Positions 33,616-41,915 of a stretch of 64,000 nucleotides of DNA are shown here, one piece after another. The stretch lies in assembly GCF_000235405.2 (NCBI RefSeq), contig NC_017095.1:769501-833500 (forward strand), read 5' to 3'. The position numbers were made by a program, and so were the translations under genes. Below the pieces are notes generated by a model. That model saw only the letters and a program-made list of their open reading frames with translations. It had not been told where the DNA came from and made no database searches. The stretch is from Fervidobacterium pennivorans DSM 9078. GTDB lineage: Bacteria > Thermotogota > Thermotogae > Thermotogales > Fervidobacteriaceae. Positions within the stretch are counted from its first letter, which is position 1, and each line of letters starts with the position of its first letter.

Positions 33616-35463
33616 TTACTTTTCTTTGTAAAGTATGTAGAAATCGTGACCAGGTCTCATTGGGTTGTCATACCAACCTTTTACCCACGTTCTTTGGACT
33701 CGAACACCAACTGGTTGGTAAACTGGAACACTAATACAGTTGTCAACAACGAACTTTTGAATCTGCAAGTAAAGTTTTGCCCTAACTGCTGGATCTGTTT
33801 CTGCTGCGGCTTGTTCGATGAGCTGGTCAAGGCTCTTACCGCCAAGTTCTTTTCTTGGAGTGCTTACGAATTCCTGGAATTTCTTACCTTGTCTGGTCGA
33901 GTAATCGCCTTTGCTGTGGTAGTAGGTAAATATGAAATTGTCTGGGTCTGGGAAGTCAGCAACCCAGCCAAGTATAAACACTGGAAGTTCTCCACGCTTT
34001 GTTGCATCAAGGAATGTTGGCCATTGGAGTGGTTGAACATCTATCTTAACTTTTCCAGGTGCTGCCATTTCCATGTACATCTTTATCATTTCTGCAATTC
34101 TTTGTCTTGCAACGTTACCCTGGTTGTAAGCAACACTGAACTTGATTCCTTTCTTCAATACTTCTCCATTCCAAGCTTTCTGGAGATTTGCGCGCACTTC
34201 GTTCAAATTAAATTTGTAAAGTGGCAGAGTTGGGTCAAATCCAAGTAATCCTTCTGGCAACGCCGTTGGAATTCTCTTACCAAAACCTTTTAGAACATCC
34301 CTAATGAGTGCATCGTAGTTAATAGCTGCTGCAACAGCTTTTCTGGCATATACGTCGCTGAAGAAGTCAAGAGGTATTCCGTTACCATCCAGTTTTCCAC
34401 TTCCAACATACTTACTTGATGGGTTGATAGACCAGTTGAAACCAACAACTGTTACAGAGAGTGTCGGAATGTTTTCGATAATCTGAATATCCTTGTTACC
34501 TCTAAGTTGGTCGAGGTATTCAAGAACCACTGCTATAGAATCTGCGTCACCTTTCTCAAGCATTGCTTTTCTTGTTGACCATTCGTCGATGCCCCAGATT
34601 ATTACTTTCTTTAGTTTTGGAGGTTCTCTCCAGTAGTTTTCATTAGCAACAAGCGTAACTTTTTGTTGTTTTCTGTCCCATTCCACAAATTTGAAAGGTC
34701 CAGTACCCATTGCCCATGCATATAGTGGTGATTTTTCTTTTTGCATATCCTTGTATTTCCACCATGTATCTGGTTTTCCATCCCAAAGACCAAGTTTAAC
34801 ACATGTTTCTTTGTCAAGGATTGCTGCCCAGTTTGCACTTTGTGCGATGATATTGAGGAATGGACCGTATGGTCTCTTGAGCTTGATAACAACGTTGTCT
34901 CCCTGAACTTCTATCGCTGGGTCGACAACTTGTTTGTAGAAGTCTATCAGTTTTTGTTTATATTCCGGTTTTGGCTCGCCGTTTTTATCGTATATTTCAC
35001 TAACTGGTTTCCCAACAAACTCTTCGAGAGCTTCATCTCTTGAGTGGACGCCAAAGATTGCATACCAAAGCATCCACATTGGACCGCCTTCTGGGTCATA
35101 GAGAAGACCGCGTTCAAATGAGTATTCAACATCTTCTGGTGTCAATGGGTTTCCGTTGTGGAACTTTACCCCTTTCCTTATTGGGAAGATGTAGGTCTTA
35201 CCACCGTCTTTTATAAGACCGTTCTTAACCGTTGGAACCTCTGTTGCTAACTTTGGTTCGAATTCACTAACACTTCTGCCTTTGTACTGAATAAGGTTTT
35301 CGTAGACGTTGTAAATAACCTCGCCACTTGCTGTGTCATAAGCCAGATGTGGATCGAGAGTGTCCGGTTCGCCTATGGTTGCCGACACGTAAACCGTGGG
35401 ATCAAACGCAAGGAGAACTGCCGCGAGGAGAACACTCAGCAATGCTACCAGTACCTTCTTCAC
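33616..35463 (-). CDS. ABC transporter substrate-binding protein, peptide/oligosaccharide family 5
   Basis: A 615-residue secreted binding protein. A signal peptide (KKVLVALLSVLLAAVLLAF) is followed by the family-5 entry VSATIGEPDTLDPHLAYDTA, GVKFHNGNPLTPEDVEYSFE, KSPLYAWAMGTGPFKFVEWD, ARKAVAAAINYDALI and a C-terminal WVADFPDPDNFIFTYYHSKG. In Thermotogales this family binds oligosaccharides as often as peptides, so the ligand is open. No permease genes adjoin. GTG start with GGGGGG upstream. An IS sits just upstream of the SD and separates the gene from its probable native promoter at about 36600. Confidence 0.9.
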   Translation of the reverse strand: MKKVLVALLSVLLAAVLLAFDPTVYVSATIGEPDTLDPHLAYDTASGEVIYNVYENLIQYKGRSVSEFEPKLATEVPTVKNGLIKDGGKTYIFPIRKGVKFHNGNPLTPEDVEYSFERGLLYDPEGGPMWMLWYAIFGVHSRDEALEEFVGKPVSEIYDKNGEPKPEYKQKLIDFYKQVVDPAIEVQGDNVVIKLKRPYGPFLNIIAQSANWAAILDKETCVKLGLWDGKPDTWWKYKDMQKEKSPLYAWAMGTGPFKFVEWDRKQQKVTLVANENYWREPPKLKKVIIWGIDEWSTRKAMLEKGDADSIAVVLEYLDQLRGNKDIQIIENIPTLSVTVVGFNWSINPSSKYVGSGKLDGNGIPLDFFSDVYARKAVAAAINYDALIRDVLKGFGKRIPTALPEGLLGFDPTLPLYKFNLNEVRANLQKAWNGEVLKKGIKFSVAYNQGNVARQRIAEMIKMYMEMAAPGKVKIDVQPLQWPTFLDATKRGELPVFILGWVADFPDPDNFIFTYYHSKGDYSTRQGKKFQEFVSTPRKELGGKSLDQLIEQAAAETDPAVRAKLYLQIQKFVVDNCISVPVYQPVGVRVQRTWVKGWYDNPMRPGHDFYILYKEK

Positions 35464-35477
35464 AAAAATCCCCCCTT

Positions 35478-35487
35478 CAAAAGGATG
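35478..35487. repeat. Target-site duplication, left copy
   Basis: CAAAAGGATG directly precedes the left terminal repeat of the IS; the same 10 bp follow the right end at 36545-36554. It lies upstream of the SD of the solute-binding-protein gene. Confidence 0.85.
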
Positions 35488-36544
35488 ATAATGTTAACTA
35501 AAAGTATTGAAACTTTCCAAAAACCGCATTATCCTTATAAAGAGGGGACACCCCCCAACCAACTCTCGACAAAGGAGGTATCCCGATATGAACAACTCAA
35601 CGCTCTCTTGTCCAAAATGCGGTTCCACCAGCTTATACAAAAACGGTCATGACAAATACGGTAACCAACAATTCCTTTGCAAACTCTGCCATCATTCTTT
35701 CAAACTCTCCCATTCTCACAAACGCAAAAACTTCTCTTTCCCTTATCCCAAATGCACTTCTTGTGGTAAATCTATGCAAATTTACAAAGTCCGTCGCTCT
35801 TTCGTTGTCTTCCGTTGTAGAGCTTGTCGTACCAAAGATAGAGTACCTTTTAACCTCCCCGAACCAGTCACCCTTATTCCTGAGAAATTTAAATACTTCC
35901 GCTTCCCTATCTTTTTCGTCTTAAAGGCTTTCGTTTTGTATATGAAACACAATATGTCTTATCGCTCTCTTGCTCATTCTCTTAATATCAAAGTATCTCA
36001 TGTCACCATATACAAATGGGTTATTAAATTGTGTACTTTATTCTCTGTACTTTTTCCAACATTTACCATCGAAAATGTTTTCTCAGTTCATGCTGATGAA
36101 ACTGTTCTTGTGTTCAAAGAACAAAAGTACTATGTTTGGCTATTAGTTGATCACGAAACTAACTTAATTCTTTGTTGGCATGTCTCAAAGTATCGTGATA
36201 TGGGACAAGTCAAAGTATTGCTCGAGAAGTTCTTTGGTAATTCAAAACCTAGAAACATTGAACTTATTACTGATGGACTTGGTGCATATGAAAGTGCAGT
36301 AAAGCTGTTGTTCAGAAATATCAATCACGTAGTGGTACCGCTCGGTAAAAACAATCAATGTGAATCTAAGTTTTCATTGTTGAAAGACTTTTTCCGACTC
36401 AAGCGAGGGCTGAAGAATACGAAGAATTTAGCAAAATACATTCAAGGCTTTTGTGTAGTGAAGAATCTTTGGAAAACACACAATGGCAATATCAATTGCA
36501 TTCTTTCACACTTACACTCTTTCATCACTACAAGTTAACACTAT
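35488..36544 (+). mobile_element. Insertion sequence, IS6-like DDE transposase, 1057 bp
   Basis: Terminal inverted repeats ATAATGTTAACT (35488-35499) and AGTTAACACTAT (36533-36544) match at 11 of 12 positions. They are bounded by perfect 10-bp direct repeats CAAAAGGATG. One transposase gene fills the element. Intact repeats, intact frame and an exact target duplication indicate a recent insertion. The family assignment rests on the transposase only; a 10-bp duplication is longer than the 8 bp usual for IS6. Confidence 0.85.
35588..36538 (+). CDS. DDE transposase with N-terminal zinc ribbons
   Basis: A 316-residue transposase. Two zinc-ribbon segments (SCPKCGSTSLYKNG...CKLCHHSF and CTSCGKSM...CRACRTKD) precede a helix-turn-helix (MSYRSLAHSLNIKVSHVTIY). 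The RNase-H core has catalytic residues in VHADETVLVF (D), ITDGLGAYES (D) and NNQCESKFSLLKDFF (E), with a KHNMSYRS-type linker and an N-terminal DNA-binding arrangement like IS6/IS240 relatives. The ATG at 35588 lies 8-9 nt behind AAAGGAGG; the frame open to 35507 has no signal. Intact and probably active. Confidence 0.88.
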   Translation: MNNSTLSCPKCGSTSLYKNGHDKYGNQQFLCKLCHHSFKLSHSHKRKNFSFPYPKCTSCGKSMQIYKVRRSFVVFRCRACRTKDRVPFNLPEPVTLIPEKFKYFRFPIFFVLKAFVLYMKHNMSYRSLAHSLNIKVSHVTIYKWVIKLCTLFSVLFPTFTIENVFSVHADETVLVFKEQKYYVWLLVDHETNLILCWHVSKYRDMGQVKVLLEKFFGNSKPRNIELITDGLGAYESAVKLLFRNINHVVVPLGKNNQCESKFSLLKDFFRLKRGLKNTKNLAKYIQGFCVVKNLWKTHNGNINCILSHLHSFITTS

Positions 36545-36594
36545 CAAAAGGATGTGATGAGAGACTATTAACCCTGCATATTGGGTTCAGTTAT

Positions 36595-36624
36595 ATTATA
36601 CCACACATTTCAAAAAAATTGCAA
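36595..36624 (-). promoter_or_regulatory. Probable native promoter of the solute-binding-protein gene, separated by the IS
   Basis: On the minus strand TTGCAA (36624-36619) and a perfect TATAAT (36600-36595) are separated by 18 bp, pointing toward the solute-binding-protein gene. The IS now lies between this promoter and the gene's ribosome-binding site. Confidence 0.6.
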
Positions 36625-36767
36625 TTGTTACTTTGAAGTTTTCAGTGACTTAAAGTGAAGAAAGAAAGATTACTGTAAATTACTGTAATTTTCTTTTTCA
36701 AGCTCAATATCTCTGTCGATTGGATTTACGCACCAGTCTTGCCAACGATTTTGTTTTTCAAAATTGG

Positions 36768-36796
36768 TTGACTTACAAATTTATATTTGGTATAAT
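36768..36796 (+). promoter_or_regulatory. Promoter of the peroxiredoxin-ferritin operon
   Basis: TTGACT (36768-36773) and TATAAT (36791-36796) are separated by 17 bp; the leader is about 40 nt. Confidence 0.75.
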
Positions 36797-36840
36797 ATCT
36801 TAGGCGATACAAATTTTTTTACCACGAGGAGGTTGAGTTT

Positions 36841-37293
36841 ATGCTCCAAAAAGGTTCAATAGCTCCAGATTTTGAATTGTTTGATACAAATCTACAGAGA
36901 GTAAAACTCTCGGAGATCCAAGGAAAGGTAGTTTTGGTCTTTTATCCCGGGGCTTTTACAAGTGTCTGTGAAAAAGAACTTTGCACTTTCCGAGACATGC
37001 TAGCAAGATTCAACAATTTAAACGCAACTGTGCTTGGAATCAGTGTTGACAGCCCGTTTACTAACAAAGCATTTGCCGAGAAAAACAGACTCAATTTTAG
37101 TTTGCTCTCAGATTTTGGAGGCATGATTGCTCGGCAATACGGTGGTGTGCATGAGAACTTTGCCGGTATTCCACACTACACAGTTGCTAAGAGGGCTGTT
37201 TTCGTTGTTGAAAACGGACAAGTAATTTACGCGTGGGTTACTGAAGATCCACGGGTAGAGCCATTATATGATGAGATTGAAAAGGTACTTTGA
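36841..37293 (+). CDS. Peroxiredoxin (AhpC/TSA family, AhpE/Bcp-like)
   Basis: A 150-residue thiol peroxidase. The active site FYPGAFTSVCEKELCTFRD carries the peroxidatic Cys (about residue 44), a Thr four residues before it, and a second Cys five residues after; the catalytic Arg lies near the C-terminus (KRAVFVV context). The Thr-x-x-Cys pattern and the nearby second Cys resemble Bcp-type atypical enzymes. It detoxifies peroxides in this anaerobe with an unknown thiol donor. Strong promoter upstream and GAGGAGG SD. Ferritin follows after 24 nt, which makes an oxidative-stress/iron-storage operon. Confidence 0.9.
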   Translation: MLQKGSIAPDFELFDTNLQRVKLSEIQGKVVLVFYPGAFTSVCEKELCTFRDMLARFNNLNATVLGISVDSPFTNKAFAEKNRLNFSLLSDFGGMIARQYGGVHENFAGIPHYTVAKRAVFVVENGQVIYAWVTEDPRVEPLYDEIEKVL

Positions 37294-37317
37294 AAACTAT
37301 AAAAGGAGGGATTTAGC

Positions 37318-37803
37318 ATGAGTGAAAAGGTATTTAAAGCTTTAAATGAGCAAGTAGGTAAAGAGATTTTCTCGGCATATTTATATCTTTCAATGGCAAC
37401 ATACTTCGATGCTATAGATTTGCCAGGTTTTGCAAAATGGATGAAAATGCAAGCCAAGGAAGAATTAGAACACGCAATGAAGATTTATGATTTTCTTTAT
37501 GAACGCGGGTCAAGGGTTGAACTTCCTGCTTTGGAGAAACCTAAGAGCAATTGGAAAAGCCCGTTAGAAGCATTTGAAGCAGCGTATGAACACGAGAAAT
37601 CCATAACAAAAAGCATCAACAATATACTGGAAATCGCAAGGAAAGAGAAAGATTACGCTACTGAACAGTTCCTTGCATGGTTTATAAAAGAGCAGGTTGA
37701 AGAAGAGGCTCAAACAGATTTGATAGTTAGAAAACTCAAAAAGCTCCAAGACAGTCCAACAGGTCTATACATGCTCGATAGAGAACTTGGAAGTAGAGAA
37801 TAA
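37318..37803 (+). CDS. ftnA: Ferritin (non-haem, bacterial FtnA-like)
   Basis: A 161-residue four-helix-bundle iron-storage protein. Ferroxidase residues are visible: the Glu of VGKEIFSAYLYLSMATYF, the EELEHAMKIYDF helix (E-x-x-H), the Glu of FEAAYEHEKSITKSIN, and the QFLAWFIKEQVEEEAQTD helix. Length is normal. GGAGG precedes the ATG. It is co-transcribed with the peroxiredoxin, consistent with removing Fe(II) to limit Fenton chemistry. It is followed by a terminator. Confidence 0.95.
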   Translation: MSEKVFKALNEQVGKEIFSAYLYLSMATYFDAIDLPGFAKWMKMQAKEELEHAMKIYDFLYERGSRVELPALEKPKSNWKSPLEAFEAAYEHEKSITKSINNILEIARKEKDYATEQFLAWFIKEQVEEEAQTDLIVRKLKKLQDSPTGLYMLDRELGSRE

Positions 37804-37828
37804 TTATCCAAGATAAAGGATAAAAATA

Positions 37829-37862
37829 CAAAAAGCCAGCCATTAAGGCTGGCTTTTTCTTT
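37829..37862. terminator. Bidirectional rho-independent terminator
   Basis: GCCAGCC and GGCTGGC form a stem around a 5-nt loop, with AAAAA before and TTTTTC after. It serves the ferritin operon and the convergent minus-strand gene. Confidence 0.9.
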
Positions 37863-37872
37863 TCTTTAATCA

Positions 37873-38535
37873 TCAGAGTCTATGTCTGAAAAGTCTCGGC
37901 ATGAATCTTTGGTTAAACAGAATAGTGCGTTGACTAAGATTCGTCAAACGTTCTTTAGCAGGTAACGTGTACGTCTTTCCATCGACAGTTATGCTTTCTT
38001 TGATTTCAAATGTTCTGTTGAAACCTGAGATTTTAACTTCATCCCCTTCTTTTAAATTCCTCCAGAATGGAACGAAATTTGCCGGGAACTTGTACTCTTT
38101 GTTATTCTCGTCCAGGATTACAATATTCGCATAGTTTCTACCAACTTCGATACTCTTGATTTTGGCTTTAAGTTCTGTTAACTGAACATCTTTCGGGATC
38201 CTATTTCTGAAAACAAGTCTATAGCCGTTTGTTTCCAAACTAGTAGGTATGAAAGCCGTAATCTTTGAGCCTTTGACAGTTACTTTTTCATCAGGTTTTA
38301 CCACTAATGAGAGTTTTCCGGCAACAGGTACTTTGACTTCAGTCTCATCTGTTGTTAATACCAAATATCCAAATCCTCCTGGACGGTACACTACTTCTTT
38401 AACTGTTCCTGTAATTTCAAAAGGTACCTTTTCCAAAATGAAGGTGTTTAGAAGACTTTCCACCTGCGGTTGGGCAGCTGAAAAGACTACAAATGACGTG
38501 AGCAAAACAAAGAGCAACGGTAATACTTTTCTCAT
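37873..38535 (-). CDS. Secreted beta-rich protein of unknown function
   Basis: About 220 residues. A clear signal peptide (MRKVLPLLFVLLTSFVVFSA) is followed by two beta-rich modules of about 80 residues. Each has a run such as VPFEITGTVKEVVYRPGG...VTVKGSKI and LKAKIKSIEVGRNYANIVIL...GDEVKISGF, the alternating pattern of OB-fold or DUF5666-like domains. The C-terminus is basic (FMPRLFRHRL). Probably periplasmic. ATG at 38535 is chosen because the signal peptide starts there. No functional neighbour; not recognised further. Confidence 0.6.
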   Translation of the reverse strand: MRKVLPLLFVLLTSFVVFSAAQPQVESLLNTFILEKVPFEITGTVKEVVYRPGGFGYLVLTTDETEVKVPVAGKLSLVVKPDEKVTVKGSKITAFIPTSLETNGYRLVFRNRIPKDVQLTELKAKIKSIEVGRNYANIVILDENNKEYKFPANFVPFWRNLKEGDEVKISGFNRTFEIKESITVDGKTYTLPAKERLTNLSQRTILFNQRFMPRLFRHRL

Positions 38536-38664
38536 AACCACACTTCCCCTTCTAAGGATGGATAGTAGTTCAATCGCTCATCGAGAGTTATTATATTATT
38601 GAAAGCTTAAAACATCCTTAGAAACCTTTGTGGAATGGCTGACATGTGATCATAAGTTAGAGAA

Positions 38665-39336
38665 TCACATTTTCAGTTTTTGTGAATAGTAGTGGGCTAG
38701 TCTTACAGGTTCCGGTAGTTTAAAACCATTTAGGAGGGATTTAACAATATGGAGGGAACTTTCTAGATCCGTTTTATATCCTGGGGAAATTACTATTGGT
38801 TTTGTATTTTTCTTTGAAAGATAACAAAAGCCTATGACTTCTCCGTTTCTATCCTTTAGTTCGGTGGCCTGTCCAACAAAGGAAGGTTTTTCACACTTCC
38901 CATATAATATAGTCTTTGCTACTCCGATTGTAGGAATATTCAGGAGTATACCAACATGTGATGCTATTCCAAGCCTTCGAGGGTGCGCAATTCCTTGACC
39001 GTCAAACAAGATTACATCCGGAGTATTTTTGAGTTTTTCAAAACATTTTAAAATTACAGGTGCCTCTCGAAAAGCAAGGAACCCTGGAATATACGGAAAG
39101 GTAACCTTAAGCCTTTCATGCACTACTTCAATAATTTCAAAGTTCTTATTTATCACAACAACAATTCCTAATGCCTGGTCGTCAACATAGCTAACATCAA
39201 CACCAGCAATCAAAGACACCTTAGAAAAATCAAGAGGAACTAAGACAAGTTTTTTCAAAAATTCTTTTTGTATCCTTTCTGCTTCCTCTAGAGTCTTTGG
39301 GTACAAAAAATTTGAAATATCAACCATACTTTTCAT
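38665..39336 (-). CDS. nfi: Endonuclease V (deoxyinosine 3' endonuclease)
   Basis: About 223 residues. The conserved catalytic elements are the Asp of IAGVDVSYVDDQALG, the VTFPYIPGFLAFREAP block, FDGQGIAHPRRLGIASHVG with the second Asp and His, and IGVAKTILYG. It cleaves the second phosphodiester 3' of deoxyinosine in repair of deaminated adenine, a heat-driven lesion; the Thermotoga maritima enzyme is the model. Start uncertain between 39336 and a TTG at 39348. It follows the permease gene on the same strand with little spacing. Confidence 0.93.
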   Translation of the reverse strand: MKSMVDISNFLYPKTLEEAERIQKEFLKKLVLVPLDFSKVSLIAGVDVSYVDDQALGIVVVINKNFEIIEVVHERLKVTFPYIPGFLAFREAPVILKCFEKLKNTPDVILFDGQGIAHPRRLGIASHVGILLNIPTIGVAKTILYGKCEKPSFVGQATELKDRNGEVIGFCYLSKKNTKPIVISPGYKTDLESSLHIVKSLLNGFKLPEPVRLAHYYSQKLKM

Positions 39337-39357
39337 TCCAATATCCAAAATACCTTT

Positions 39358-40641
39358 TTAAAGAATTTTGAGAAGTATTAATGAATATACATTCGAAACT
39401 GCCAAACTTATGAAAACAACAAAAAAAGAATATTTAATAAAATTGCGAAACGTTATCTCTTTACCTTTGTATTTTTTCGTGAGTGTAAGTCCAACGACGT
39501 TTGCCGATGCACCAACAGGCGTCAGGTTACCACCTAAACAAGCGCCCAAAGCCAAAGCGTACCAGAGCGGAGTTATGTTGGAAAATTGGGGACTGATTGC
39601 TGGTAAACCTTTTATCACCGGAATCATTGTTGCAGTAAACGGGATGTTGTCTACAAATCCAGAAAGAATGCCAGATGCCCACACTATAACGGAAGACAGG
39701 GTAACCATGGAACCAGATGATATCTTAACAAGGAAATTTGCTATGTCTTTCATTATCCCAACTTTCTCCATAGCACCCGTTATAATGAAAAGACCAAGGA
39801 AGAAGAAGATAACTTCCCACTCCACCTTTTCCAAAAATGGAGTAATCTCTTGAGGTTCAAATATCAACAAACCAAAAAAACCAGCAATAAGACCTATAAT
39901 AGAGCTTTCGAGCTTTAGAGGTTTTTGTAGCAGGAATAAAAAGATTACGAAAAACATGAATCCAGAAGCTATTACAAATCGTCTTCTGCTTTTAATAACC
40001 TTTGATTCATCAAATCCATCTAGAAACTCCCTTGAAAATTGCCTATTGAATTCCTTTCTGAAAATAACGACCAGTGAAACATCGGTCAAAAACAATATAA
40101 TTAAATTCACAGGAATCATATATTTTATGAACTCAGTGAATGGAATCTTGGCTGCGGAAGTAATTAATATGTTTGGTGGATCACCTATTGGAGTCATTGT
40201 ACCACCAATGTTAGATGCGAATATCTCTCCAAGAACAAAAGGAATAGGGTCTATGTTTAGAATATCGCCGATTGCAAATGTAACAGGAACGAATATCAGA
40301 ATCGTTGTTACGTTATCGATAAAAGCTGAAACAAAAGCAACAACAAATGTCATGGCAAAAAACAATTTTGGTAAGCTCGTGCCAGCGATTTTGACAGTCT
40401 TAATAGCTATGTACTCAAATATCCCTGAGGTTTCCATTACGCGTACAAATATCATCATACCAATGAGAAAGAGCAAAGTATTGATGTCTATAGATTCTTT
40501 TAAACCTTCATACGGGTCAGGAAAAACTCTTATAGCTAATAATGTTAATCCTCCAACCATAGCGGCAATGGTTTTGTTGAGTTTTCCAGTAACAACAAAG
40601 TACAAAACTAACGAAAACGTCAAGGCTACTACTAATTTCAA
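39358..40641 (-). CDS. ArsB/NhaD-type (IT superfamily) permease, first copy
   Basis: About 427 residues, 10-12 membrane segments. The paired signature loops are GGTMTPIGDPPNILITSAA in the first half and GGNLTPVGASANVVGLTLTKK in the second, with FIDNVTTILIFVPVTF and FVDNIPFTATMIPV helices. This two-fold pattern is typical of ArsB/NhaD/P-protein transporters, so the ion could be arsenite, Na+/H+ or a carboxylate. TTG at 40641 is 8 nt behind GGAGG; the GTG at 40650 lies inside the SD. It forms a pair with the similar gene just upstream. Confidence 0.82.
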   Translation of the reverse strand: MKLVVALTFSLVLYFVVTGKLNKTIAAMVGGLTLLAIRVFPDPYEGLKESIDINTLLFLIGMMIFVRVMETSGIFEYIAIKTVKIAGTSLPKLFFAMTFVVAFVSAFIDNVTTILIFVPVTFAIGDILNIDPIPFVLGEIFASNIGGTMTPIGDPPNILITSAAKIPFTEFIKYMIPVNLIILFLTDVSLVVIFRKEFNRQFSREFLDGFDESKVIKSRRRFVIASGFMFFVIFLFLLQKPLKLESSIIGLIAGFFGLLIFEPQEITPFLEKVEWEVIFFFLGLFIITGAMEKVGIMKDIANFLVKISSGSMVTLSSVIVWASGILSGFVDNIPFTATMIPVIKGLPAISPQFSNITPLWYALALGACLGGNLTPVGASANVVGLTLTKKYKGKEITFRNFIKYSFFVVFISLAVSNVYSLILLKIL

Positions 40642-40667
40642 TTGCTTCACCTCCTAAAAATGCTACT

Positions 40668-41915
40668 TTAAAACCCGGTGAAGGAAAAGACTAACAAAAA
40701 CACACTTGAGATTATACCACTAAGCAAAACCGGCTTCAACATATTCTTTGTGAACTGAAGAAACGTTAATCGTTCGTTTTTTAAATTCTTGAAAAGGTTG
40801 TTACCAACGATATTACACATAGATGCTATCGGGGTCAAGTTCCCCCCGATGCCAACTCCAATGGCAAGGGCCCAGTACAGTGTATTGGGTGCTCCCATAA
40901 GGACTAATTTTTTAATGATGACCAAATACATTAGGGTAACTGGTAGGGCGCTTAGAAATCCTGTCAAGAAAATTGAAGACCACAGAACAGACAAAACGAG
41001 CAAATACGGACTGTTTATTTTGGAAAGTACGGAGACAAAAGGTCTATAAAAATTAAGGTGCTCTATTGAAAAATTCAAAAGGTACAAACCTGATATGAGT
41101 ATTAATGTGTCCCAGTCAATTTCATCTACAACCGATTGAAAATTTTTCCCCTCAACAAACAAAACGCTCATCGCTCCTAGCATTATTATTGTTCCAAGCT
41201 CAATACCAAGTTCTTCGTGAAAGACCATCAAAGTAACAATAAAAACAAATGCAAGTAGATAATACTGCCATTTACGGTTTTGAGAAGTATCGTTCTCCAC
41301 ACTTGATTGGAATATCGTATTTACAGCTTCTGCACGGAGTTTTCTCCCTAAGAATATAAATTGTACAAGCAGCAGAGCTATACCAACAGGCATTAGATGG
41401 GTTATAAAAGATATGAAACTCAAACGGGACACGCTGTAAATAATTATGTTTGGAGGGTCGCCTATGGCTGTTGTCATTCCACCTAGGTTGGAAAAAAGCA
41501 CAGCATTTATAAGGAGCAATTTAGAATCTATTTGAAGCGCGTCGGAAATATAGAAAAGTATCGGTATGAAAATCAAAATAGTAGTGACATTATCCAAGAA
41601 ACTCGAGAGGAAGAATATAGCGAAGTATATGAAGAATATAGCTACGTAAACCCTTCCTCTACTGGCTTTTAGGATTATTTTGGAGATTTCAACAAAAACA
41701 CCGTTTTCCTTTAAAATGGAAACCAATGTCATCATTCCAAGAAGAATAAACAGAGTGTTAAAATCGATGATTAAGGATAACCGTGAAAAGTCAAAGTTAC
41801 CAATAACTAAGACTGACGTTAAGCCGAACAAAAACGTTGTTACAGAAGAAATTTGAGGCAAAAAAATTATGTAAGCGTAAGCTACTGCATACAAAAGCAA
41901 AACTATTCCAATCAA
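40668..41915 (-). CDS. ArsB/NhaD-type (IT superfamily) permease, second copy
   Basis: About 415 residues with the same two-fold architecture as its downstream neighbour: GGMTTAIGDPPNIIIYSVS, FLDNVTTILIFIPILF, then GIGGNLTPIASMCNIVGNNL. Overall identity between the two looks low apart from these loops, so they are old paralogues, and they might work as separate carriers or a heteromer. The TTG start overlaps the stop of the TPR gene upstream (TTGA), so translation is coupled. Confidence 0.8.
   Translation of the reverse strand: MIGIVLLLYAVAYAYIIFLPQISSVTTFLFGLTSVLVIGNFDFSRLSLIIDFNTLFILLGMMTLVSILKENGVFVEISKIILKASRGRVYVAIFFIYFAIFFLSSFLDNVTTILIFIPILFYISDALQIDSKLLLINAVLFSNLGGMTTAIGDPPNIIIYSVSRLSFISFITHLMPVGIALLLVQFIFLGRKLRAEAVNTIFQSSVENDTSQNRKWQYYLLAFVFIVTLMVFHEELGIELGTIIMLGAMSVLFVEGKNFQSVVDEIDWDTLILISGLYLLNFSIEHLNFYRPFVSVLSKINSPYLLVLSVLWSSIFLTGFLSALPVTLMYLVIIKKLVLMGAPNTLYWALAIGVGIGGNLTPIASMCNIVGNNLFKNLKNERLTFLQFTKNMLKPVLLSGIISSVFLLVFSFTGF

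Larger units (their letters stand above)
36545..36840. other. Intergenic region between IS and peroxiredoxin gene
   Basis: Contains the right target duplication (36545-36554), the separated minus-strand promoter (36595-36624) and the plus-strand peroxiredoxin promoter (36768-36796). A direct repeat of ATTACTGTAA occurs at about 36672-36691, which could be an operator. Nothing else was recognised. Confidence 0.55.

Noticed and set aside
33444-33734. 96-residue open frame across the intron and terminator
   Set aside because: It crosses the group II intron and the terminator hairpin and is antisense to the binding-protein gene; no family resemblance.
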